Assembly (NCBI RefSeq): GCF_020667845.1
Contig: NZ_JAFMPQ010000018.1
Location: 1-64,000 of the forward strand
DNA: 64,000 nucleotides
From: Cognatishimia sp. F0-27
Lineage (GTDB): Bacteria > Pseudomonadota > Alphaproteobacteria > Rhodobacterales > Rhodobacteraceae
Direction: 5' to 3'
The stretch's first letter is position 1; every line of letters begins with the position of its first letter. The translations under genes and the position numbers were made by a program. Positions 37,172 through 45,090 of the stretch are shown here, one piece after another. A model generated the notes under the pieces. It was not told the DNA's origin and did not search any database. It worked only from the letters and a program-made list of their open reading frames with translations.

Positions 37172-39886
37172 TCAAAAAAGCTCAGCATCGGCAATCGCGG
37201 CATCAAGATTGCTGAATTCGAGCAAGGTCAGCCTATTGCCATCGCCAAAGTCGAACACGAGATTGCCGGACGGATCGAGAGACGCGAAGTCGCGGAGATC
37301 TTCAACCTCTGGCGACGCGCCCAGCAAGGATGCCGCGATCTGCACCCCATCCACAGGCTGGAAATCGACCACCACGTCGGCCCCAGCAGTGTAGACGAAC
37401 TGATCCGCGCCCAGCCCGCCGCGCATCACGTCGTCACCAGAACCGCCATCCAGCGTGTCGTTCCCGGCATTGCCTTCGAGCAGGTCATCGTCCGCACCTC
37501 CCATCAGCACATCGAAGCCATTGGCCCCCAGCAGCGTGTCATCGCCGTCACCGCCCTGCAGGCTGTCCGCGCCAAGACCGCCTTCGAGCAGGTCGGAACC
37601 CAACCCGCCATCGAGGCTGTCATTGCCATTATTACCCTGCAAGGAGTCCGCGCCATCACCGCCCGAGAGCGTATCGAACCCGTCACGGGCACGCAGGAAG
37701 TCGTTACCCCCATCACCGGACATTGCGTCAAACCCGAGACCGCCTTCGAGCGTGTCGTCGCCGTCGCCCCCAAACAGCACGTCATTGCCGAAGTTTCCTT
37801 CGAGCGTGTCCGAGCCGTCGCCACCGGACAAACTGTCAAAACCGTTGCGCGCGCGCATGAAGTCATTGCCCTCCCCGCCAGACATCTCGTCAAAGCCGAG
37901 CCCACCTTCCAGCGTGTCGTCGCCAACGCCACCGAGCAGCGTGTCATTGCCGTTGTTGCCCTCAAGGCTGTCATTTCCCGCGCCTCCATCCAGGCTGTCG
38001 AACCCGTTTGCGCCGAGAAGCGTATCGTTGTCATCACCGCCATCGAGCGTGTCGCTGCCATCGCCACCAGCGATCAAATCGTTACCGGCGTCGCCCGTCA
38101 GCAGGTCATTGCCGGGACCGCCGTTGATTGTTTCGGGGTCCACACCGCCGTTGATCGTGAGATCCTGCGAAATGGCGACGCCTGCGCTCTCCAAGCGTTC
38201 AGTTGTGCCTCCTGCGTCCGTGTAGGACACAAAGACGCTGATCTCGGCGCCGGCGTCCACGGTTTGAAGATCGTAGGTTGCCTCGGTCGCCCCAGGGACC
38301 GGAACACCGTCACGCAGCCATTGGTAGGCGAAGGGGCCAAGACCGTCTTCGTCCGCGATGGCCGTCGTGTCCGCCGTCAGCGTCTCGCCTTGCTCGGCAA
38401 GACCGGCGACAAAAACGGCACCCGTTGGTGCGCGATTGAATAGATCCCCCAGTCTGACGGACTGATCCGAAAACGCGACCTGCTCGACACCAATCAGCAG
38501 ATCCGCTCCCTGGCTGGAGGTCACCAAGATCCCTTCTGTGGTCCGTTCAAGGGTCGCCGTGTCGCGTGCGGCATCAATGCCCGCCACATCCGTTCCCGGA
38601 CCTCCATCCAGTGTATCATCCCCGGCCCCGCCGATCAGCGTGTCATCGCCGGCCTCACCGGCAATCTGATCCGCTGTGGCGCTTCCCGTGACGCTGTCAT
38701 TGCCACCGCCGCTGGAAACCCGTTCGCCCCAGTCTTCCAGCGCAACCGTGTCATCGCCGTCAGAAAAGCGTCCGTCGGCTACAAATATGTCGAAACGATT
38801 GTCGTCGTCGCCAGTTCCCAGAATATTGAGGTTGGAATTGTAGGCGACGTGACCGGCGGAAGAGACGTGTGGCAATTGGCTGAAATTGCCGCCAATCGCC
38901 GGATCGACGCGCGTCATGGTCGCGGTCAGCCGGTCATACAGATACACCCCATCGGCACCATCGCTGTCATCGGTCAGATTGGTGGCGTTGGAGGTAAAGG
39001 TGATGTAGCGCCCGTTCGCGGAGATGTCGTTTGCGAAAGAACGCCCATCCGAGTCTCCGGTGGCGTTTTCCGAGATCAGCGTCGTCTCGTCGGTTTCGCG
39101 GTCATACAGAAAGACGTCGTGCAGGGTGTCTGTATCGCCGGGCACGACAGACGGGTCCTGCGAGTCGAAAAGAACAAAGCGCCCGTCAGCGGAGATGGAC
39201 GCACGTCCGCTATCACCTGCGAAGACGCCGCCATCGGCCCGCGTGCCGACCTTGACCAACCCTTCGCCACCAAGATCATAAGTGAAGACTTCGTAATGAT
39301 TGCTGTTGTCGTAATATGCCGCGCGCGTGAACGCGATAACCGCGCCATCCTGTGACGCGTCGGGATCGCTTGGATCGCCACCGACGGTCTGCGGGGTCAA
39401 GAGCCTGGTCTGCGCGAGGGTATCGGCATCGACGAGATAGATCTCGTTGCTGGCCTGCGTCTGGTAAACAAATCGCCCGTCGCCGATAAAGCTGACTTCG
39501 CGGGCAAGGCCGCCGCTGAAACCCTCGACGCTGCCATCGAACCGGTCGTAGACAAAGGCCATCTTGCTTGGATCGTCAGACAGGAAGCCGCGATTGAACA
39601 TAGAGAAGGTGAGATAGCGGCCGTCCTGCGAAAGGCCTGTCCATCCGGAACTGCTGTTTCCCATCGCATCGCCAGGCGCATTCCCGTCCGGGGCAATGCT
39701 GATCCTTTCAACCGTGCCAGCCGCACGATCCGCGAGGAAGACGTCCCAACTGTCGTTTCCATCGTCTTCGTCGATGGTCCCTTGGTGGGCAAAAGCCACC
39801 CATCGGCCATCTTCAGAGATTGCCGGGTCCCTCGCATCTCCGAGAGACTTGTCGAAATCACGGGTGATGTATTCGATCGGAATCAT
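37172..39886 (-). CDS. Secreted RTX protein with N-terminal TolB-like beta-propeller
   Basis: 904 residues from the ATG at 39886, with GGGAGGTG eight bases upstream. Residues about 15-400 contain repeated blades of the type ISxDGRxVxFxS(x)A and VFLYDRxTxE (PD40/TolB-like propeller). An RTX cluster, an Ig-like domain (FAYQWLRDGVPVPGATEATY) and a long RTX array (about 630-860; many GGxGxDxLxG with alternating DTLEGNNGND and RARDGFDSLSG units) follow. The end has VDFQPVDGVQIAASLLG, typical of type I secretion tails. The nonapeptides bind calcium after export. A surface or matrix role is likely; the propeller could bind a ligand. No catalytic motif seen. Confidence 0.85.
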   Translation of the reverse strand: MIPIEYITRDFDKSLGDARDPAISEDGRWVAFAHQGTIDEDDGNDSWDVFLADRAAGTVERISIAPDGNAPGDAMGNSSSGWTGLSQDGRYLTFSMFNRGFLSDDPSKMAFVYDRFDGSVEGFSGGLAREVSFIGDGRFVYQTQASNEIYLVDADTLAQTRLLTPQTVGGDPSDPDASQDGAVIAFTRAAYYDNSNHYEVFTYDLGGEGLVKVGTRADGGVFAGDSGRASISADGRFVLFDSQDPSVVPGDTDTLHDVFLYDRETDETTLISENATGDSDGRSFANDISANGRYITFTSNATNLTDDSDGADGVYLYDRLTATMTRVDPAIGGNFSQLPHVSSAGHVAYNSNLNILGTGDDDNRFDIFVADGRFSDGDDTVALEDWGERVSSGGGNDSVTGSATADQIAGEAGDDTLIGGAGDDTLDGGPGTDVAGIDAARDTATLERTTEGILVTSSQGADLLIGVEQVAFSDQSVRLGDLFNRAPTGAVFVAGLAEQGETLTADTTAIADEDGLGPFAYQWLRDGVPVPGATEATYDLQTVDAGAEISVFVSYTDAGGTTERLESAGVAISQDLTINGGVDPETINGGPGNDLLTGDAGNDLIAGGDGSDTLDGGDDNDTLLGANGFDSLDGGAGNDSLEGNNGNDTLLGGVGDDTLEGGLGFDEMSGGEGNDFMRARNGFDSLSGGDGSDTLEGNFGNDVLFGGDGDDTLEGGLGFDAMSGDGGNDFLRARDGFDTLSGGDGADSLQGNNGNDSLDGGLGSDLLEGGLGADSLQGGDGDDTLLGANGFDVLMGGADDDLLEGNAGNDTLDGGSGDDVMRGGLGADQFVYTAGADVVVDFQPVDGVQIAASLLGASPEVEDLRDFASLDPSGNLVFDFGDGNRLTLLEFSNLDAAIADAELF

Positions 39887-40772
39887 GTGCGGCACCTCCC
39901 TGTTGCCGTGGCTGACGAGTTCCAAATCCTTTTTGACAAATGTATGCCAGATTTAGAATGCATCCTTGATCTGAATCATGACGGCACCCCTGCACATGAC
40001 CGGCCAGTGTTTGGACTGCATCCGGTCGAATCCGCGCCGCGCGGTGTCAATGGCGCCCGTATCCGGCTCTCCGAATTGGTGACTGCAGGCAAATCCGGTG
40101 TGTTTCAGCCCGTCCGGGCAGCATGCGCATCGGGACATCTGCGAACCGCCGCATGCCCTCGACCGAAGGCAAGATGCGTGTTGGTCGACCAATGGCTGAA
40201 ACGATGCAGGATTCCGGCCCGAGCGTGCAGGTTGGTCAGCCGCGCCGATGCGCGTGAGAAACGGGGCCCGGTCAAGTGCGCCCTGCGGCGGGAGACTTTC
40301 CTTGGCAACCGCGCGGTGACCATGTGCGCCACGGTTGTCGACGCATACAGAACCGGCACCTCCATGCCTCGCCCGTCTACCAAGGTTCCATGCCCGACCC
40401 TGTGTGGGTGATACATTTGCAGCACGCGGAATCCGGCAAACAAGGGGCGGTTCAACCTTCAGTTTGGGCTCTTCCGAGACATCTGAGTATTTCCCTCAGA
40501 TGTCGGCTAAGTTGCGGCAAGCGGTCGTTCGGTGACGGAAAGCCGAAGTTTCAGTTCTCAATGACCGCTACGATCAGGAGCGGACGTTGGCGACAGGTCG
40601 AGCCATAACCGGGTTGCGGACGATCCAGACCTTGAATGGTGATTGAAAAGGCTTGCCTACATTTGATGCAGAGCAAGGCTTTCCATTGCGTTTGTGATAG
40701 CATGGTGTTGCGGCGAATACGTCGCGCAGAGGTTCGGAATTCTTTGAGCGCGTTCGGCGGTACCTAATCGGC
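39887..40772. other. Gene-free region upstream of the RTX-propeller gene
   Basis: About 885 bases. The part next to the RTX start is AT-richer and should hold its promoter. Frames on either strand give Arg/His-rich translations with no family resemblance. The right end (40600-40770) is lower in GC than the surrounding DNA. Confidence 0.5.
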
Positions 40773-41375
40773 ATGGAGATCACCTTGGTATCAAGTTTGG
40801 CCCTGATCTTTGAGCAGGTGGTTCTCATTTACCTGATTTCTGACCTATGCAGCGGTCTCTTCCATTGGGCTGAGGATACATTGGGCGCAGATGATACTCC
40901 GATTTGGGGGCCACTCTTTGCTGCTCCGAATTCGAAGCATCATTCGGAGCCGACAGCTATGTTGAAGATACATTGGGCCAGAAACAACTTTCTGCCCGTT
41001 GCGGCTTCCATCCTTCTGGTGTGCGCTTTTCGGCTGTTTAATGCGCTGACATGGCAAATTGCCGTGTTCGCTACAATAGCCGGCTTTTCGCAGCAGGCTC
41101 ATAGGTTTTCTCATACACTGAGAGCACGTCTGCCAATGACTGTTGTCTTGCTGCAGCGAATACACGTCCTTCAGGACGCGCGCCATCACTGGGAGCACCA
41201 CAGGCCACCGCACCTCACCCGGTATTGCGCCTTGACGCCCTGGCTCAATCCAGTGCTGGACAGAATTCGTTTCTGGCGCGTCTTGGATCGGGTCTTTGTA
41301 CCGGTTTTCGGGGCTCCGCGAAGATTGGATCTTTGCGACGAACCATGGTACCGCGATCGCGCGATCTGGGCTTAG
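40773..41375 (+). CDS. CarF/PEDS1-type plasmanylethanolamine desaturase homologue
   Basis: 200 residues. The start follows the lipid desaturase (TMEM189/Kua, CarF) pattern: a hydrophobic N-terminal helix, then DLCSGLFHWAEDTLG (His31), SKHHSEP (His56, His57), QQAHRFSH (His110, His114) and DARHHWEHHRPPH (His138, 139, 142, 143 and 147), the His cluster of a membrane di-iron site. Known members make the vinyl-ether bond of plasmalogens; in Myxococcus, CarF is needed for the singlet-oxygen/blue-light response. The length is slightly short (usual 200-280). No clear ribosome-binding site precedes the ATG. GC is lower than in neighbouring genes, and an IS remnant lies 0.8 kb downstream, so horizontal gain is possible. 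Confidence 0.75.
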   Translation: MEITLVSSLALIFEQVVLIYLISDLCSGLFHWAEDTLGADDTPIWGPLFAAPNSKHHSEPTAMLKIHWARNNFLPVAASILLVCAFRLFNALTWQIAVFATIAGFSQQAHRFSHTLRARLPMTVVLLQRIHVLQDARHHWEHHRPPHLTRYCALTPWLNPVLDRIRFWRVLDRVFVPVFGAPRRLDLCDEPWYRDRAIWA

Positions 41376-41530
41376 GCTGGGGTCATTTTGAACCAATGCG
41401 CAATGGCAGAAGTGATGCAGGTTTCTCGGACGCCATGCGCGAGGCTTGAGTGGCGCGCGGCATTGGCTGGCGTCGGAGAAGCGCTCGAGCACGAAATCGC
41501 GGGGTTGGGTTTGGGGCGGACCGGTTGTGT

Positions 41531-42064
41531 CTATGGGGATTTGACGCGGCACATTGCCTTGGGTTCTTCCCAGCATGTTGGATCGAATGATTTGCCGCAG
41601 GCCGCCGCGTCGCGGGCTTCGAAGGTTCTGATCAACATTTGTTGTTCTCCGCGGATATCGACGGCCGTCTGACCATGACGATCCGGATCACGGGCATGCC
41701 ACGCGTTGATGATAAACGCGCATAGAATTGAATTAAGGTTTTCCATCGCCTTGGCTTGCGCTGGCGTGACCTTTCCTCGGCAAATGCCGTTTGCAAGATG
41801 CTCTGTATCTGTCGGTAACGATGGATCCACAGGGGCATATCCCTGCGGTTGATGGTCCGTCTTGCCGCCTAACACCGCCCAAGGAAGACTGTGATGATCG
41901 ACGCCACCTGCCTGAAGGCACGCCGCGCAACGTCCAGATTGGGCGTCCAACAAGGGGGAGGTCGCGTGATTGACCAAACCAACAGCGACATGCACCTTTG
42001 ACCGGCAGAGCATTTCGAAACGAAATGTCCCGAGAGGAGCCAAGCTGCTTGCCATCAGCGGCAA
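41531..42064 (-). CDS. Possible small hypothetical or remnant gene
   Basis: 177 codons open on the minus strand. The C-terminal 80 residues (from MENLNSILCAFIINAWHARD) look protein-like: a hydrophobic helix, then EQQMLIRTFEARDAAACG. The N-terminal half is less convincing, and the true start may be the internal ATG at 41746, giving 71 residues. I recognise no family. It lies beside a decayed transposase, so it may itself be a gene fragment. No ribosome-binding site was found. Confidence 0.3.
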   Translation of the reverse strand: MPLMASSLAPLGTFRFEMLCRSKVHVAVGLVNHATSPLLDAQSGRCAACLQAGGVDHHSLPWAVLGGKTDHQPQGYAPVDPSLPTDTEHLANGICRGKVTPAQAKAMENLNSILCAFIINAWHARDPDRHGQTAVDIRGEQQMLIRTFEARDAAACGKSFDPTCWEEPKAMCRVKSP

Positions 42065-42138
42065 TCGGGAACGACCGCGAGACCTGTTCGTCGCAGCAGG
42101 TAAGAACCGTGGGAAATTCAGGTGTCATGGGTCTGAGG

Positions 42139-42417
42139 GGCGGCTTGCCCAAAGTGGCCAGCTTGCTCGGGGACCGAGGAAATAATCCAGATGGGTTACG
42201 AGAAGCGTTGAACGCGAGAGGGGCACAGGCCTGCGTCCCGATCCGCAAACGGCGGAACTCGGCGGTCAAATAGCGCTGGTGCCGCTACAATCGCAGCAAC
42301 CGGGCCGGAATCATGTCCGCCACGGTGAATGACTGGCAATGCGGTGCGGCGTGAACCGATGGATGCCCGCAAGCCAGTCTATCATCAACCGTAATCGCAG
42401 ATCTCTTTATGTATTGA
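42139..42417 (+). pseudogene. Decayed IS5-family transposase fragment
   Basis: In one frame the DNA reads GGLPKVASLLGDRGNNPDGL, then EALNARGAQACVPIRKRR, a stop at 42271, RYNRSNRAGIMSATVNDWQ, a second stop, and CPQASLSSTV up to the stop at 42417. This is the order of IS5-type DDE transposase C-termini (LLADRGYDAD, then CIPxRxxR, RYxxRNRIExMFGRLKDW and CPxxFxSAxxLA), with the catalytic Tyr and Glu regions mutated (GY to GN; IEIMF to AGIMS). The N-terminal half is missing. Clearly non-functional. Positions are from reading by eye. Confidence 0.7.
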
Positions 42418-42623
42418 TCTCAGGTTCCGAGACTACTTTCGCCCGCTTGAAACCGGTTAGTGTCCCCACGCAATGCCACTAATAAAATCAATTTTTTGAC
42501 CTATTTGAATTATTCACCTGTGCCGTGACTACTCAATATTAACCGAACCTGACCCATGTCTGGCGAGCCAAGCGCTGGTTTTCACGAAAGGCCCATCCGC
42601 GCTTGTTTCCGGGAGTGTGGTGA

Positions 42624-44711
42624 ATGGTCGCTCAATTAAGCCAGTATTTCGAAAATGATAACGACTGGTTACCTGACAATCCAATACATCAGATTTCGAT
42701 ATGCCAATGCCTTGCTTGCATGGCCGCGAATGAGGGAAATGACCGCGACGCATATTCGGCCACGCCACTCCATTCAGACAGGGACCCGATCGGAAATCAC
42801 TCCACGCTCGCGCAGATGGCCGAATTCCTCCAACTGGGATTCTGGGACGATGGGGTTGGCCGGCGGCACAATTTGGGGTCCACTGGGTTCGACCCCAATA
42901 ACGGGGTTCTTCATTACAACCTGTCCGGGTTCGGCCCGCTCTCCTTCGGTGGTGGCGAGGATCCGGATGGCGTGACGGAAGCCCGCGCTCAACTGATCCG
43001 CGACGCGTTTGACGTCTACGAAGCTGCGCTCGGCATCCGTTTCGTGGAGACCACCGATACTGACAACAGCGTGGTGGATTTCTTTTTCTCCGATAACAAG
43101 AGTGGCGCTTATTCCGGGGCGACGCGCTACAGCGACGGGACGATCTACTACTCTTACATCAACATTGAACAGAGCTGGTCCGGTGGCACGTCCAGCTTTG
43201 ATGATTATACGCTTCAAACGATTTTTCATGAAATTGGCCATGCATTGGGGTTGGGTCACGCCGGTTTTTACAATGGCCACGCGAGGTATGAGCAAGACAC
43301 GGTTTTTACTTTGGACAGCTGGCAAGCATCGGCAATGTCCTATTTCTCGCAAACCAATAACACGGCAATCAATGCGAGTTTCAACTATCTTCAAACGCCC
43401 ATGCCCGTGGATTGGCTCGCGCTTGACAAGATTTATGGCCAATTCGGCTATGGCACGGGCCATGCTTTCACCGGTGATACCGTCTACGGATTCAACACCA
43501 ATATCAGTGCGGACGAAAGCAGGATCTGGAACGCGTTTGCCAGTTATGCACATCTCACGGCATCAACCATCGTTGATGCTGACGGCATTGATACCCTTGA
43601 CGTGAGTGGCTACAGCGCAGACCAGACAGTGAACCTGACCGTGCAGACGGCCACGCAAAAGCATCAGGACAGTTCAGACATCGGGGGAGAACGGGGCAAT
43701 CTCACGCTTGCGGTGGGAACCGTGATTGAAAACGCTGTTGGGGGCTCCGGGCATGACCTCATTGTCGGAAATCATGCTGGAAACCGCCTCGAAGGCACCT
43801 TGGGCGGCGACACCCTGAACGGAATGGCCGGGACCGACACCCTCTTGGGGGGCAACGGCAATGACCATCTCGACGGTGGCCCGGACAACGATACCCTGCG
43901 CGGCAACCATGGGAACGATACCCTCGTCGGGGGAGACGGTCGCGACCGGCTCGAAGGCGGAGATGGCACCGATAGCCTGTTCGGCGGCGATGGATCGGAT
44001 CGCCTGGTCGGTGGTCTGGGAGACGATACCATCGACGGCGGGCAAGGCGTCGACACAGCCATTTTCACCAGACTCACCGCGGCGGTCACGATCGATCTCG
44101 AAGCCGGGCTTGCCACCGGCGGCGCAGGTTCCAACGTGCTCTCGAACGTCGAGCACGTATTTGGCTCCGCCTTTTCCGATCATATTACGGGATCCGAAGA
44201 GACCGGCAACCTGCTTCAGGGGAGTCTCGGTGACGACACCCTGTTTGGGCTTTCGGGTCGCGATACCCTCGTCGGGGGTGGTGGCGATGACAGCCTGTCC
44301 GGCGGATACGACGTCGACCGCCTGTTAGGCGGTGATGGCGCGGATACACTCGATGGTGGAGCAGGAACGGATTTCCTCTTCGGCGGCGCAGGGAGCGACA
44401 CGTTTGTGTTCGGTGCCATTGACGATACCGGTGTCGGGGTCTTCCGCCGCGATGAGTTGCGCGATTTCGATGCCTCGGAGGGTGACGTGATCGATATCAG
44501 CGGCATTGATGCCAACACCGCGACGGTCGCGGACGAGGCTTTCACCGTGGTTGCCTCGTTTACCGGTAGAGCGGGCGAGTTGACCTTGCTCGATATCGTG
44601 CGCAGAGGCGTTGACGTGACTATTGCGAGCATGGATGTCGACGGCGACAAGAGTGCGGATGGGCAGATCTACGTGATCGGTGGAGCCATCGGCAGCGATT
44701 TCATTCTGTAG
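42624..44711 (+). CDS. Serralysin-like M10 zinc metalloprotease with RTX repeats
   Basis: 695 residues, ATG at 42624 with GGGAG upstream. The catalytic domain (about 95-330) has the zinc motif HEIGHALGLGH (His202, Glu203, His206, His212) and the Met-turn SAMSY (Met238). An RTX block (about 375-480) has GGxGxDxLxG nonapeptides, then a spacer (VDTAIFTRLTAAVTIDLEAG), a second RTX block and the peptidase M10 serralysin C-terminal domain that directs type I secretion, ending in SDFIL. No signal peptide is present, as expected. It should be a calcium-stabilised secreted protease. It converges with the giant RTX gene and shares its last 200 residues. The upstream 200 bases are AT-rich and should hold the promoter. 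Confidence 0.93.
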   Translation: MVAQLSQYFENDNDWLPDNPIHQISICQCLACMAANEGNDRDAYSATPLHSDRDPIGNHSTLAQMAEFLQLGFWDDGVGRRHNLGSTGFDPNNGVLHYNLSGFGPLSFGGGEDPDGVTEARAQLIRDAFDVYEAALGIRFVETTDTDNSVVDFFFSDNKSGAYSGATRYSDGTIYYSYINIEQSWSGGTSSFDDYTLQTIFHEIGHALGLGHAGFYNGHARYEQDTVFTLDSWQASAMSYFSQTNNTAINASFNYLQTPMPVDWLALDKIYGQFGYGTGHAFTGDTVYGFNTNISADESRIWNAFASYAHLTASTIVDADGIDTLDVSGYSADQTVNLTVQTATQKHQDSSDIGGERGNLTLAVGTVIENAVGGSGHDLIVGNHAGNRLEGTLGGDTLNGMAGTDTLLGGNGNDHLDGGPDNDTLRGNHGNDTLVGGDGRDRLEGGDGTDSLFGGDGSDRLVGGLGDDTIDGGQGVDTAIFTRLTAAVTIDLEAGLATGGAGSNVLSNVEHVFGSAFSDHITGSEETGNLLQGSLGDDTLFGLSGRDTLVGGGGDDSLSGGYDVDRLLGGDGADTLDGGAGTDFLFGGAGSDTFVFGAIDDTGVGVFRRDELRDFDASEGDVIDISGIDANTATVADEAFTVVASFTGRAGELTLLDIVRRGVDVTIASMDVDGDKSADGQIYVIGGAIGSDFIL

Positions 44712-45090
44712 ATCGGGTTCGCTGCCGGCGCCTGTGGGACGGTGAAAGCGGTCACGCGCCTAGCGGCCGAGTTTCATGGAAGCTGAGTAATCATGCACGA
44801 ATTGCGAGCGGCGCTGCCTCTTCATGAGCGCGAGGGTCTTCGCATCCGCTCCCGCGCATCATGCCCGGTGCTGCAAAAAAGGAGGACAGTGTCCCTGCCG
44901 CTGTCTTTGGCGCCATCCAATTCCGATTGTGAAGAGGAACAAGCCTAACCGCACCCCGGCCCGATGCCCCCCAAGCTCATTTCTGCCAAACAAATGCAGC
45001 GAGCTTGGAGGGTTCTCAGGGTCATCCGGGATGCGACATTCCGTGTAACGTCACAGGACGCGTCGAGTGGCCAAACGCGACGCGCACCCC
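44712..45090. other. Intergenic region between two convergent RTX genes
   Basis: 379 bases with no gene. Weak inverted repeat GCGTCG (45060-45065) with CGACGC (45078-45083) just past the giant gene's stop could help terminate transcription; no T-run follows. Confidence 0.45.

Noticed and set aside
37049-38443. Plus-strand frame antisense to the RTX-propeller gene
   Set aside because: Repetitive shadow of the RTX array with no domain or ribosome-binding site.
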